From: Rubripirellula reticaptiva
Lineage (GTDB): Bacteria; Planctomycetota; Planctomycetia; Pirellulales; Pirellulaceae
Length of the DNA stretch: 64,000 nucleotides
NCBI RefSeq assembly: GCF_007860175.1
Contig: NZ_SJPX01000004.1
Location: forward strand, 310,001 to 374,000
Reading direction: 5' to 3'
Part shown: piece by piece, positions 53,258 to 61,680 of the stretch
Layout: the number at the start of each line of letters is the position of its first letter
How positions within the stretch are numbered: position 1 is the first letter of the stretch
Made by a program: the position numbers and the translations under genes
Notes under the pieces: generated by a model
Databases searched by the model: none
What the model saw: only the letters and a program-made list of their open reading frames with translations
Told to the model about the DNA's origin: nothing

Positions 53258-53944
53258 ATGACAAAGAAGCAAGTAATCGAATTCACCGAAACTGACTCGC
53301 CGATCACCGAGCCGGTGACGAAGTTTGGTGGACAACCTGTTTGGATCGACGAGCCTGCTTGGCCGCTGAGTCGAGAATCCGGCAACCAAATGCGATTCAT
53401 TGGGCAAGTGGAATTGCGGGAAGAGTACGGGTTCACCACGCCCGCAAAGATGGCGTACCTGTTCATGACGGAAGAGGAAGACGACAGCTTTGTGGATGGC
53501 ACGTATGAGCCTGATGGCGGCGAGAATGCTGTTATTCTCCAGCCGGGAACTTCACGGACACCAACTACGAACAAGGCGGACGGCCCAACGCTTTTCAAGA
53601 TGGTCCAAGTGGAAAGGAAAGATCGACTTCAGAAGCAAACCTGCGAATTCGCTGTCAAACTGATCGAGACTGACGACATCAAGTTTGTCTCTGAAGATGA
53701 CCGATTCAAGATGTCCGAAAAAGATGCGGCAGCGGTTACCGGGAAACTCGACGAAAACAAAATCGGTGGATCACCTGTCTTCATGCAAGGCGACGAATTT
53801 CCGTTTGAAGGTCAATGCCAACTGCTTGTTCAACTTGACTCATGCAGCGTCCCGTTTTCGATCAACTTTGGCGATGCCGGTGTCGGCTATGCTTTCTTAA
53901 GCGAGGACGGTATGGAAGCGAAGTTCCTTTGGCAGTGTGGGTAG
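53258..53944 (+). CDS. DUF1963 family protein
   Basis: 228 residues with AAGGAGAGG before ATG. Two halves match DUF1963: TKFGGQPVWIDEPAWP ... RFIGQVEL and KIGGSPVFMQGDEFP ... LLVQLDS ... GDAGVGYAFL. The joining linker SRTPTTN is encoded by an exact copy of the repeat, with TCA in frame where other copies have a stop. Function unknown; some relatives are predicted binding proteins in polymorphic toxin or immunity contexts. Confidence 0.8.
   Translation: MTKKQVIEFTETDSPITEPVTKFGGQPVWIDEPAWPLSRESGNQMRFIGQVELREEYGFTTPAKMAYLFMTEEEDDSFVDGTYEPDGGENAVILQPGTSRTPTTNKADGPTLFKMVQVERKDRLQKQTCEFAVKLIETDDIKFVSEDDRFKMSEKDAAAVTGKLDENKIGGSPVFMQGDEFPFEGQCQLLVQLDSCSVPFSINFGDAGVGYAFLSEDGMEAKFLWQCG
53555..53568 (+). 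repeat. Stop-abutting repeat, copy inside DUF1963 coding sequence
   Basis: Exact CGGACACCAACTAC in the gene sense; the preceding in-frame triplet is TCA, one change from TAA or TGA. It encodes RTPTT in the linker between the two halves. Confidence 0.75.
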
Positions 53945-53989
53945 GTTGTTATGAAGCAGTCAGGCAAAACGGAGAAAACAATGTCGAGC

Positions 53990-54871
53990 AAAATCCTATT
54001 TCAACGAGCAGCGTCCGTCGTTGGGAGCAATGACGTTTTTGATTTGTTCCTAATTGATGATGACGGATCAAACTTACTGCGTCTGACAACTTCTTTGGCT
54101 GGCAAAGAGTTTGACAGCTTCGATGCTGCATTCTCTCCGACTGGAGAAAGTATTGTCTTCGCAACAATGAGACATCGTGAAGATGCAGGCAATGAAAACA
54201 CTTCAGAGATCTATCGAATTAAAAAAGACTGGGGAGTCTTAACTCGATTGACGAGCGACGGTTTCTATGACTCGTCACCAAGCTGGTCAAATGACGGACA
54301 ATCTATTTTGTTTACCGGCGAGCGACCTGATGAAAGACTGTTTACCATGTCTGCGGTTGACGGTTCATCAATAACGGCGTTGCCAATCGCAAGCGGCGGC
54401 AACGGTGACAGGTCCGCCAGTTATTCTCCAGATGGTTCACGCATAGCGTTCATTAGAGATTTTGGAGGTGGAATTCGATCAGTATTCGTTGCCGACGCAG
54501 ACGGAAGCAACGAACAAAACTTGACCACAATCCCGAGTCTTTGCACCTCTCCTCGCTGGTCACCAGACGGCCTGAGAATTTCCTACGCAAGCGATCACCA
54601 CAACCCAATCACAAATCAACTTGATATCTACGTGATGGATGCTGCTGATTCCAATGGAGATGGTGAAGGGGACAATCGAACCCGGCTTACGATGGATAGT
54701 TCAAGCACCGTTTCTTCGCAGTCACCAGTTTTCTCACCGGACGGTTCTCAGATCGCCTATGTGAACAACTCTGGAGGCAAGTCCGACATCCACTTGATGA
54801 ACGCAGATGGATCGAATCCAGCAGTTTTCCAAAGCTATGGCGAAGACTGTTTCTTGTGCGACTGGAAGTAG
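53990..54871 (+). CDS. TolB-like PD40 beta-propeller protein
   Basis: About 293 residues from ATG 53981/53990 region (MSSKILFQRAAS); ATG 53951 is an alternative. Repeated propeller blades: DSFDAAFSPTGESIVFAT, DSSPSWSNDGQSILFTG, RSASYSPDGSRIAFIRD, SPRWSPDGLRISYASD, SPVFSPDGSQIAYVNN. No signal peptide, so probably cytoplasmic. It resembles the C-terminal domain of TolB but lacks the rest. Binding partner unknown. Confidence 0.78.
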   Translation, partial: KILFQRAASVVGSNDVFDLFLIDDDGSNLLRLTTSLAGKEFDSFDAAFSPTGESIVFATMRHREDAGNENTSEIYRIKKDWGVLTRLTSDGFYDSSPSWSNDGQSILFTGERPDERLFTMSAVDGSSITALPIASGGNGDRSASYSPDGSRIAFIRDFGGGIRSVFVADADGSNEQNLTTIPSLCTSPRWSPDGLRISYASDHHNPITNQLDIYVMDAADSNGDGEGDNRTRLTMDSSSTVSSQSPVFSPDGSQIAYVNNSGGKSDIHLMNADGSNPAVFQSYGEDCFLCDWK

Positions 54872-55357
54872 AAAAGCAGTTGGAGACACATTGATGCTTC
54901 AGAACGAGGCAATGGAGGCAAGCCACACCACCTTGGTGTCGAATCGAAGTGGATCTACATTCCTGTTCCTCAGTCAACGTGTCACCTTTCTTCTGCCACT
55001 GTCTTCCACGGCACCTGCGGCGTTTTAGGAAGAGAGAAAAGTGGCGCTGGGCCGGATGGTCCACATGGTCCAGACGAATTCGCAGTTCTCCTTCTTGTTT
55101 TGTTTACATCCTTCCAATTCAAAATATCTCAATGGAAGTGAATGTTGTTAGGACCATGTGGACCACCCCTGTTTTTACAGTGTTTATTGCCACTTTTGTC
55201 TGGCCCATGTGCGGACCTTTGTTCGGCCCATGTCTGGACCACCTTGCCGCCGCCGCTGTTGAGGGGGGTGACGATGGAAGAAAAACAGGTCACAAAACGC
55301 AAATGGGCCGGAACGTTGTTCGTCCCGACCCACATGAACGGCAGTTTGTCTGGCCCA
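54872..55357. other. Non-coding stretch with palindromic GG-CCATG-GGACC repeats
   Basis: No gene seen. Four quasi-palindromes occur: GGTCCACATGGTCC (55058-55071), GGACCATGTGGACC (55151-55164), GGCCCATGTGCGGACC (55202-55217) and GGCCCATGTCTGGACC (55225-55240), with a weaker GACCCACATG at 55327. The series ends at the 3' end of the primase-helicase gene. Candidate replication iterons or regulator sites. Confidence 0.5.
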
Positions 55358-57814
55358 CTACGAAATCATCGAACGACAATTCTGTTGACTAATCGTTTCA
55401 GGATTCAGCCCCAAACCTTTGTACCAGCGGTCTCGACTAGCTCCATTTCGGCGTCGTTCATCATCGATACGTGGGATGGCAGCACGTAGCTTTCGGCCAA
55501 AGTCGTTATTACTTCCAGACACATGCCCGTTCTGCTCACACCAAACCTTCCATACTGCCTGTATGTCATCGAAGCGAACACTTTTGTCTGGTCCAACAAG
55601 ACAGCACTCGTCCAAAAACGACTGAACTGGTGACGACAGATAAACAAAGTCACGCATGATCTTTTCACCTGCCACTGGATTCTTGAAACGCCCATTGGCT
55701 CTTAACTGTTTCAGTCCTTCCAGTGACCAATTCGTAATCCCCGAGACTTCCTTCAACAATCTGTCAACAAGCCCAAAATCCTCTTTACCTTCGTAGGTGT
55801 TGTTGTAGGGAATGATGAGCAGACGAGACCTCAATGCTGCTGAAGAATCCGACAATCGTGGCAGTTCATTAACCGCCATGGTGAACCTGACTTTCATGGC
55901 AACACTGGATATTGCCTTCACACCTTTTCGGTCAACAGTCTGTTCAGAACCGCCAGAGATGGCTTTCAGTCGTTCCAGAATAAGCGAGTTGTCGCTGTAT
56001 CTGCCAAGATGACCTTCGTCAATCAGAGCAGACATCTTCCCGACAAGTGGTTCCAGCCCGAACCTGCCCCCCAGAGAAGCCAATGATGTGTTGGCGATGT
56101 TATGACGACCGAGCATTGCTGACATCATCGCCATCGTGGTGCCTTTGCCACTTCGAGGTGGTCCGATCAGCATGGCGATTTTGTGCTGACGATTGTCATT
56201 GGCGAGGTTGTAACCAAACCATTGTCGCAGCGTGCTGATCCGTTCCTCATCTTCATCGAACACTTGGTTCAGAAAACCCATCCATGTAGGACAGTCTGCA
56301 TGTCGGTCAAACCGATGTGGCAGACAATTCGGCGAAAACCAGTTCGGAGTATGCTGTAGGAGGTTGTCTTTCCCAGACAGAAACTCCCGGACATTCAGCA
56401 AGCCGTTATCAAAGGCGATGATTTCTTCTGGTCCACTGGAAAGCCAGCAGGGTGCCTCAAGCTGCGAAGACTGATTGGTCACCGCCTTCAGAGCATCCAT
56501 GACACCACCGACAACGTTTCTTGTCGGCTTGAATGTCGTCCGTTTATCCTTGCTCCACGTTTTGCAAGTCGCCATCCACTTCCACAGACGAGCTTTGATG
56601 TCGTCGTCAGTGATGACCTCATACAGCCTTCCTGTCCAGCCATGCCATGTGGCCTGATGATGAATCAGTGTTGGCTTGTGATTGTGAGCAAAGCATTCCC
56701 GCCGAAACAGTTCGGCAGTTTCGAGATGGTTATTGGGATCAATGGTGTGGTTGTCATCAACTGGTTTAACAACATCGTCAACCTTGGCTTCCATGGGACC
56801 AACATCACGAAACGGTGACAGCCGATCTGCAATTTTGCCTTCGTATGTCTGTCCGAGACACCAATCGATCTTTCTGGCGATTTCGTCGTCGGTCCACGGA
56901 TACCAACCACAGGAAGCGTCAAACTGGTCCGGTTTGCGTGCCCATTCGCTCAGCATTTCCTGAACGACGTTTACTGGCAAAGCGAAGCCGTAGAGTAACT
57001 TCATGGTCAATGCTGAACACTTATTATCAGCCCCAGTGCCTTGCTGTGTTCCGGGAACAGATTTCAGATACTGCCGAGCCTGCGACTCACGCTCTTCGAC
57101 TTCCGTCTGAACCTGAGCAATGAGTCCTTCATGTTCATTGGAAATGATATCCGTCGTTACGGAGGCCGCTGCCTTCTTGGTCTTCGCCGTTTCATCTGGC
57201 AACCATGCTGGATCATAAACAGGACACTCCATTAGAAGCTCCATCGTCCACGGTGTTACCTCTTCGTACATGCTCCCTGTTTTCGGGTGGATCGATCCGG
57301 GGATCATGATGAGCCCGCCATCGCCCCGAATGTCGAGGTTGTACTGTTTGCCATCCAGTCGCAGCTTTGTCGGACTACCGATGAATGGATGGGCCTCGAT
57401 TGACGGTCGTCGATAGACAAATTGCTTGTTACCACTGCCTGTGACCTGCATCATTGGCGTTGGTGGACAGTGATTCCGAACAAGCTCTTCAGCTTCTTCG
57501 TCATCGCTGTCCACGACGATGATGCCGGGATTGTCGTCTGACCATGGGATGGCACCGGTAAGCAAAGCGAAATTGTGGTTTCTTGCTTTCCAAATTCGCC
57601 TGCCGTCCTTGGTCGGAAACTTGCCCGGTAACCATTCTTTAAGTTCGCCCGCCGATACTCGTCGAGTCTGAAATTCTTTCCATTGGACGCACGGATTCTT
57701 ACCGTTCATCGGGATCAGATTGAAATTCATTTCGTACAGCCGAGAGACGATCTCTGTTCTGTGATTTCTCGTGCTTTCGTCAACGAGAATTTGCTCGGTG
57801 TTACTTAGATACAT
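55358..57814 (-). CDS. Primase-polymerase / D5-like SF3 helicase of plasmids and phages
   Basis: 818 residues. The N-terminal bifunctional primase-polymerase domain shows FNLIPMNGKNPCVQWKEFQ, FALLTGAIP, IIVVDSDDEEAEEL with catalytic acids, GNKQFVYRR and DIRGDGGLIMIPGS. The C-terminal third is a D5/P4-type helicase: Walker A MLIGPPRSGKGTTM, KMSALIDEGHLG and FTMAVNELPRL. Such fusions start replication of plasmids, satellite phages and integrative elements. It is preceded by a terminator hairpin and lies in the HTH-small gene-primase run. Confidence 0.9.
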   Translation of the reverse strand: MYLSNTEQILVDESTRNHRTEIVSRLYEMNFNLIPMNGKNPCVQWKEFQTRRVSAGELKEWLPGKFPTKDGRRIWKARNHNFALLTGAIPWSDDNPGIIVVDSDDEEAEELVRNHCPPTPMMQVTGSGNKQFVYRRPSIEAHPFIGSPTKLRLDGKQYNLDIRGDGGLIMIPGSIHPKTGSMYEEVTPWTMELLMECPVYDPAWLPDETAKTKKAAASVTTDIISNEHEGLIAQVQTEVEERESQARQYLKSVPGTQQGTGADNKCSALTMKLLYGFALPVNVVQEMLSEWARKPDQFDASCGWYPWTDDEIARKIDWCLGQTYEGKIADRLSPFRDVGPMEAKVDDVVKPVDDNHTIDPNNHLETAELFRRECFAHNHKPTLIHHQATWHGWTGRLYEVITDDDIKARLWKWMATCKTWSKDKRTTFKPTRNVVGGVMDALKAVTNQSSQLEAPCWLSSGPEEIIAFDNGLLNVREFLSGKDNLLQHTPNWFSPNCLPHRFDRHADCPTWMGFLNQVFDEDEERISTLRQWFGYNLANDNRQHKIAMLIGPPRSGKGTTMAMMSAMLGRHNIANTSLASLGGRFGLEPLVGKMSALIDEGHLGRYSDNSLILERLKAISGGSEQTVDRKGVKAISSVAMKVRFTMAVNELPRLSDSSAALRSRLLIIPYNNTYEGKEDFGLVDRLLKEVSGITNWSLEGLKQLRANGRFKNPVAGEKIMRDFVYLSSPVQSFLDECCLVGPDKSVRFDDIQAVWKVWCEQNGHVSGSNNDFGRKLRAAIPRIDDERRRNGASRDRWYKGLGLNPETISQQNCRSMIS

Positions 57815-57875
57815 AAGGATGTCCTTCTCCGACTGACCACCAGTCGGAACATTTCAAAAGTTAAAAAGATCAAAG

Positions 57876-57904
57876 ACCGCCAGCGACGACTCATCGCTGG
57901 CGGT
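57876..57904. terminator. Terminator-like hairpin between primase and upstream gene
   Basis: ACCGCCAGCGA / TCGCTGGCGGT with a seven-base loop; T-rich on both strands. It would reduce read-through into the primase. Confidence 0.65.
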
Positions 57905-57912
57905 TTGTTGTT

Positions 57913-58224
57913 TTAGGACAACAAGAATTTTTCGTTGCCACATACACGGAACTCACCGTTGTCGTCCCTGACGACAATCAGGTCGGGCTCTGCGTCTTGA
58001 GCAGCGGGTCCGATGAGCGTTGGAAATCCTTCAGCATAGATTCCGCTGGAGTCATCGACTTCCCACTCGGATCGTTCTTCAACTTGGTTGAAGTGATCAG
58101 CGTTGACGCATTCAACCTCCTCGTCGAGCATGTCCTCTGGGACTTCCATAATCACACTGCGGATATGGCGAATCTCTTCTTGGCCCTGAATATCCACAGT
58201 CACTCTCCTTGTTTTATTTTTCAT
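57913..58224 (-). CDS. Hypothetical protein of the mobile element
   Basis: 103 residues from ATG 58224 (MKNKTRRVTVDIQGQEEI). Acidic; ends DLIVVRDDNGEFRVCGNEKFLL. No named family. Starts two bases after the HTH gene, so co-transcribed. Confidence 0.6.
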   Translation of the reverse strand: MKNKTRRVTVDIQGQEEIRHIRSVIMEVPEDMLDEEVECVNADHFNQVEERSEWEVDDSSGIYAEGFPTLIGPAAQDAEPDLIVVRDDNGEFRVCGNEKFLLS

Positions 58225-58226
58225 CG

Positions 58227-58436
58227 CTAATTCCTTTCTTGGTAATGCGTGGCGAGGTTCGTCAGAGCGTCCGCAGTGAAGTAGAATCGTCTGCCAACGC
58301 ACGTTTGTGGCGATGGCACACGACCAGCCCTTATGTCCCTGTGAAGCCGCTGAATGCCAACTCCGAGTTGACGTGCTGCTTCAGACACGTTGAATAGTCC
58401 AAGGACATTTCTTCTTTCTGCTGGTGTTGCTCTCAC
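58227..58436 (-). CDS. Excisionase-like MerR-type helix-turn-helix protein
   Basis: 69 residues. FNVSEAARQLGVGIQRLHRDIRAGRVPSPQTCVGRRFYFTADAL is the winged-HTH pattern of excisionases and small DNA-binding proteins of integrative elements. It probably controls excision or expression of the primase operon. No integrase gene is seen in the window. Confidence 0.78.
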   Translation of the reverse strand: MRATPAERRNVLGLFNVSEAARQLGVGIQRLHRDIRAGRVPSPQTCVGRRFYFTADALTNLATHYQERN

Positions 58437-58989
58437 GTACCCTCCACGCTGTTTGTTACTTTTATGTAGTAACGTTGTGAAAAAACTCGGCAGCGTTTTT
58501 CTAAATTCCGAACACGACAGCGCATAACGCTGCCGTAAAACGTGTTCGGGAATGTTGAGCCGTTGCCGGAAGTCAGCGGGACGCCGAAGAGGTCCAAAAC
58601 GATTGGACGCAGGGCGTCAGTAGATGTGTTGGTACGTCGCTGTATATTACTGTAACTGTGCGGGGATGGTAACAAAGATGCCGGTTTTTACCCAGAGCGT
58701 TTTCACACAGACCGATAACAGAATGAACTTTCGGGTCCAAAATTTGTAATCGGAATGAGGCAAAATTCCGGGGACTGCATCACACCGAATCTGGAGTGAG
58801 CAGTGCGAAATCGACAAAGGCTTTCGTGCAGAGATCCCGGCGTTCGTGAATCTCTCGCATTCCCCAGAAACATAAGGCATCACGATGCCGCAGAATACTG
58901 GCGAAATGCGGTTCCGAAGGCGGTCAGCGGACACCCTTTCAAGCAAACCCGCAACTTCGGCTCCGAGAAGTGCATTCCCATCAGCCCGA
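58437..58989. other. Non-coding leader region with large hairpin and structured element A
   Basis: Upstream of the HTH gene. A long inverted repeat CCGAACACG ... CGTGTTCGG with inner AGCGCATAACGCT spans 58508-58550. Structured element A follows at 58557-58675. CGGACACC at 58928 is a partial match to the repeat. No convincing gene. Confidence 0.5.
58557..58675. ncRNA. Conserved structured element, copy A
   Basis: Shares GAGCCGTTGCCGG, AGTCAGC, AAGAGGT, and GTAACTGTG with copy B. The outer stem is GACGCC (58580-58585) with GGCGTC (58613-58618); the inner stem is GTCCA (58592-58596) with TGGAC (58604-58608). Either a structured RNA of the minus-strand transcript or a DNA hairpin site. Confidence 0.55.
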
Positions 58990-59469
58990 TCAAAAACCTT
59001 CCTCTTTCCAGTCGTGCTTGCTGTTACCGATGGCTCCTTCCACGCTCTGGAGTATGCGTCGGCTGTCTTCCAGACGGCGTGTGCTTTTGGCTTTTAGTTC
59101 TTGAAACATTGTCCGCATTACCCAGCCAAGGGCGTACACAGGGTCACGCAAAGTATCACCTTTGGCTACGGACCTGCCTGATTCAAGTCGTTCCCGTGGC
59201 AAGCACGTTTGTTTCTCGCCAGCGTGCTTTGCCGCCAAGCGAATCTGCTTTGGAGTTCGTTTGACGATCTCCCGTTTGTGGAGCCAGCAGGGATTGTCAT
59301 ACCCTCCTGAACGAATCTCGTAGACGGCGTTGTCGTCGATATCGGCAAAACTGTCTTCGTAGAAGCGGCAGTCACTCTCAGCCTCAATGACTAATTGCTT
59401 GGCGTGTTCGAGTTCTTCTTGGGGCGTTCTTTGTTGGTTGTACCCATGCATTGCCTGAAGTTGTGTCAT
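58990..59469 (-). CDS. Hypothetical protein of the mobile element
   Basis: 159 residues. Helical and charged (QEELEHAKQLVIEAESDCRFYEDSF ... TMFQELKAKSTRRLEDSRRIL). No named family. Its leader contains structured element B and a 21-codon frame upstream. Confidence 0.55.
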   Translation of the reverse strand: MTQLQAMHGYNQQRTPQEELEHAKQLVIEAESDCRFYEDSFADIDDNAVYEIRSGGYDNPCWLHKREIVKRTPKQIRLAAKHAGEKQTCLPRERLESGRSVAKGDTLRDPVYALGWVMRTMFQELKAKSTRRLEDSRRILQSVEGAIGNSKHDWKEEGF

Positions 59470-59552
59470 CTCACATTTCCTTCCGTGTTATTGTTTGATT
59501 CACTACAAAATCCATTGCGCACACCGATGGCGCAGATGGAGTTGGGGAAGCT

Positions 59553-59672
59553 GAGCCGTTGCCGGTAGTCAGCAGACGCTAAGAGGTTCACGGGACGTGA
59601 ACGCAGGCGTGCCAGTGGAGAAAGTAAGGTCGTTGTAGATTTTGCGGTAACTGTGTTTAGGATTTTAACAAA
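59553..59672. ncRNA. Conserved structured element, copy B
   Basis: Same order of blocks as copy A. The outer stem pairs ACGC (59576-59579) with GCGT (59607-59610); the inner stem pairs GTTCAC (59586-59591) with GTGAAC (59597-59602). The inner stem differs in sequence from copy A but keeps pairing. Confidence 0.55.
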
Positions 59673-59711
59673 ATCGACATTTGTTGGACAGAGCGATTTC
59701 AGTTTCAACTT

Positions 59712-59777
59712 TCAATCCAAAAGTGTTCTTTGGTTTTTGAATTCAGAATTGTCGCCGGTCCCTTCAAGTTCTTTCAT
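59712..59777 (-). CDS. Possible 21-residue leader peptide
   Basis: MKELEGTGDNSEFKNQRTLLD, preceded by AAGGAGGACAAC, the best ribosome site in the region. It lies upstream of element B and the 159-residue gene on the minus strand. It may be a leader peptide whose translation affects folding of element B. Confidence 0.45.
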   Translation of the reverse strand: MKELEGTGDNSEFKNQRTLLD

Positions 59778-59866
59778 TGTTGTCCTCCTTGAGAAAAGTG
59801 ATCTGCGTTAAACTAGGATCGTTACATGAAAATCCGTCACGTTTTCTCTCAGAACTTGTTTCCGCC

Positions 59867-60280
59867 ATGACAACACAACACAAAATCTGGATTGATCAAT
59901 GCGAAGCGGCACGTGGCATCGAAAGTGAGCACGGAGTTCAACCGGCGTTGGAATACATCGTGGGCGAGAAGTTTCTAAACTTCTTGGAAGCTGCTGAAGC
60001 CAACGTAGACTTTCGATCCGAAATTCCCGCTTTCGTTTCTGAGATCAAGTCAATCTTTGAGAAGTGGCAGTTGGCAGAGTATCTCGAAACGGCCAAGCAA
60101 GCTGAGCCCTTTGACCCGAAACTGTTCGAGCCGATGTCGAGTCCCTTGCTTGGCGAAGAGGAAGTCGAGTTTGATGCCGAGGAGATCGAAGACATGCGCA
60201 AGGACGATATCCGTCAATGCACTCGTGATTTGCTGTTGGTGGAGCGGGCGAGAGAATGGTTGTTGGAAGAAGGTCAGTAG
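59867..60280 (+). CDS. Hypothetical protein
   Basis: 137 residues from ATG 59867. Helical, acidic (YIVGEKFLNFLEAAEANVDF ... EEVEFDAEEIEDMRKDD). No family recognised. Divergent from the leader-peptide frame. Confidence 0.55.
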   Translation: MTTQHKIWIDQCEAARGIESEHGVQPALEYIVGEKFLNFLEAAEANVDFRSEIPAFVSEIKSIFEKWQLAEYLETAKQAEPFDPKLFEPMSSPLLGEEEVEFDAEEIEDMRKDDIRQCTRDLLLVERAREWLLEEGQ

Positions 60281-60324
60281 ATAAGCCCTGCTGAATCATG
60301 ATCAACAACCGAATGGAACTAACA

Positions 60325-60579
60325 ATGAAACGAACCTCTGATCAACTAGCAGAAGAATCTACATATCCGAACCTTGCCGCCTTATTGCGGTCTGGTGGAA
60401 AGCTGGAAATCGGAGAGGATCTCTCTGTCGGGACGTTTGCACGGATTCGCAAGGGAAACCAAACCATCACCGTTGATGCGGCATACCGTGACTTCGCCGC
60501 CGTTCTTAAGGAAATGGAAGCGAAGGCGAAGGATTTTCTGAACAAGGATTACGAACACCGATCACCAGAAAGTAAATGA
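60325..60579 (+). CDS. Small hypothetical protein
   Basis: 84 residues from ATG 60325 (MKRTSDQLAEE); ATGs at 60298 and 60313 are alternatives. LLRSGGKLEIGEDLSVGTFARIRKGNQTITVDAAYRDFAAVLKEME looks like a compact domain. Unknown function. Ends directly before the TspO-like start. Confidence 0.55.
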   Translation: MKRTSDQLAEESTYPNLAALLRSGGKLEIGEDLSVGTFARIRKGNQTITVDAAYRDFAAVLKEMEAKAKDFLNKDYEHRSPESK

Positions 60580-60972
60580 ATGAACTGGATCGACTGGTAC
60601 AACTCGCTGGAGAAGCCTTCGTGGACACCGGAACCGTCCACAATCGGCTTCGTCTGGCAGTGTCTTTATCCGATCATCCTGATCACGTTTGGATTCGTAT
60701 TTGTACAGGCCATCAGGAAGAAGGTTCCGTGGATGGTGACTCTACCGTTCGGCATCAACCTCGTAGTCAATTTGATCTTCACGCCAATTCAGTTCGGGCT
60801 ACGGAACCTGCTACTGGCAGCCATAGACATCGTGCTCGTTTGGGCGTCGATCATCTGGATCATGGTGGTGATCTGGAAGCACTACAAATGGGTCGCCGTG
60901 GCGCAGGTGCCGTATTTGATTTGGGTGTCGATTGCGACCGTGCTGCAATTGGCGATCACATTCTGGAACTGA
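60580..60972 (+). CDS. TspO/MBR family membrane protein
   Basis: 130 residues with five hydrophobic segments; WYNSLEKPSWTPEPSTIGFVWQCLYPII is the TspO start and FTPIQFGLRNLLLAAIDIVLVWASI the central part. TspO proteins bind porphyrins and act in stress regulation in bacteria. The gene begins right after the preceding stop (TGAATG). A copy of its last 45 bases occurs at 61691-61735. Confidence 0.82.
   Translation: MNWIDWYNSLEKPSWTPEPSTIGFVWQCLYPIILITFGFVFVQAIRKKVPWMVTLPFGINLVVNLIFTPIQFGLRNLLLAAIDIVLVWASIIWIMVVIWKHYKWVAVAQVPYLIWVSIATVLQLAITFWN
60928..60972 (+). repeat. Direct repeat 1: 3' end of the TspO gene
   Basis: 45 bases matching 61691-61735 with about six mismatches. Confidence 0.75.
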
Positions 60973-61017
60973 GATCAATGATGTCGGCGAGTTCCCATGC
61001 GAAGTAGTTGTCAATTG

Positions 61018-61068
61018 TGCAACCAGTTGCATTGACAGGAATAAGTAGTTTCGTATAATGCAACCACT
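61018..61068 (+). promoter_or_regulatory. Sigma-70-type promoter with palindromic operator
   Basis: TTGACA (61032-61037), 16-base spacer, TATAAT (61054-61059), with the ATG ten bases after. A perfect palindrome TGCAAC-CA-GTTGCA (61018-61031) abuts the -35 box and a half site TGCAAC (61059-61064) overlaps the -10 end. Position fits autoregulation by the encoded HTH protein. Confidence 0.75.
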
Positions 61069-61662
61069 ATGAAACTGTTAAGCCAACAAATTCGAGATCT
61101 GGTTGAAGGGTCATCAACTTCCACCTACGCAATTGCGAGGGCGGCGGACATTGATAAGTCCGCTATGTCACGATTCATGAATGGTGGCCGGTTGACGATG
61201 GACAAGCTGGATCAATTAGCTCGTGTTCTTGGCGTAACAGTTCACTCGGACGAAATCTCTCTGGTTCCACGGCCTCTCGAAATGGGCAGGCCAAAGCAAA
61301 GGAAGGAAAAAAAGATGACAAGACAAGAAGCGCAGAAATGGGCCGACTACTTTGCCAACGATGCCTGCGAAAACCACTTTGAAAGCCGTCGAGGAGTCTG
61401 GCATATCGAAGATCTCGATTGCCTCTTACTTTATGATAATAGTCCCTACGCCAACGATGCTGCTCGGCGACCACGACAGATGAAGGCAATAAAAGAACGA
61501 TTGAAGAAGGTGGGAATAAAGACAATCGCTTGCGGCGGCAGTCAGGAAGAAGTGCATGAAGGAGAATCATACACCGTGTCGTTGTTGCTCGATTGCAGCC
61601 AAGATCGCATGGATGAAGTGATTGAGATCGCACAAGAAGTCGTGATGACAGGGAAGAACTAG
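61069..61662 (+). CDS. XRE-type helix-turn-helix regulator with unknown C-terminal domain
   Basis: 197 residues. Residues 15-65 are a Cro/C1-type HTH (TSTYAIARAADIDKSAMSRFMNGGRLTMDKLDQLARVLGV). After residue 82 a distinct domain starts at MTRQEAQKWADYF, with AAGGAAAAAAAG before this internal ATG, so a shorter product is possible. The C-terminal part resembles no family I know. Near-leaderless from the promoter described. Confidence 0.78.
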   Translation: MKLLSQQIRDLVEGSSTSTYAIARAADIDKSAMSRFMNGGRLTMDKLDQLARVLGVTVHSDEISLVPRPLEMGRPKQRKEKKMTRQEAQKWADYFANDACENHFESRRGVWHIEDLDCLLLYDNSPYANDAARRPRQMKAIKERLKKVGIKTIACGGSQEEVHEGESYTVSLLLDCSQDRMDEVIEIAQEVVMTGKN

Positions 61663-61680
61663 GTAGATCATGTCCTGCGT

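Noticed and set aside
58433-58675. 80-residue minus-strand frame over structured element A
   Set aside because: The related sequence at 59.6 kb keeps base pairing but not this reading frame, so conservation is structural and not coding.
58928-58935. Further repeat copy at 58.9 kb
   Set aside because: Only CGGACACC matches; the right half is CTTTC and does not fit RRYTA, so it is probably chance.
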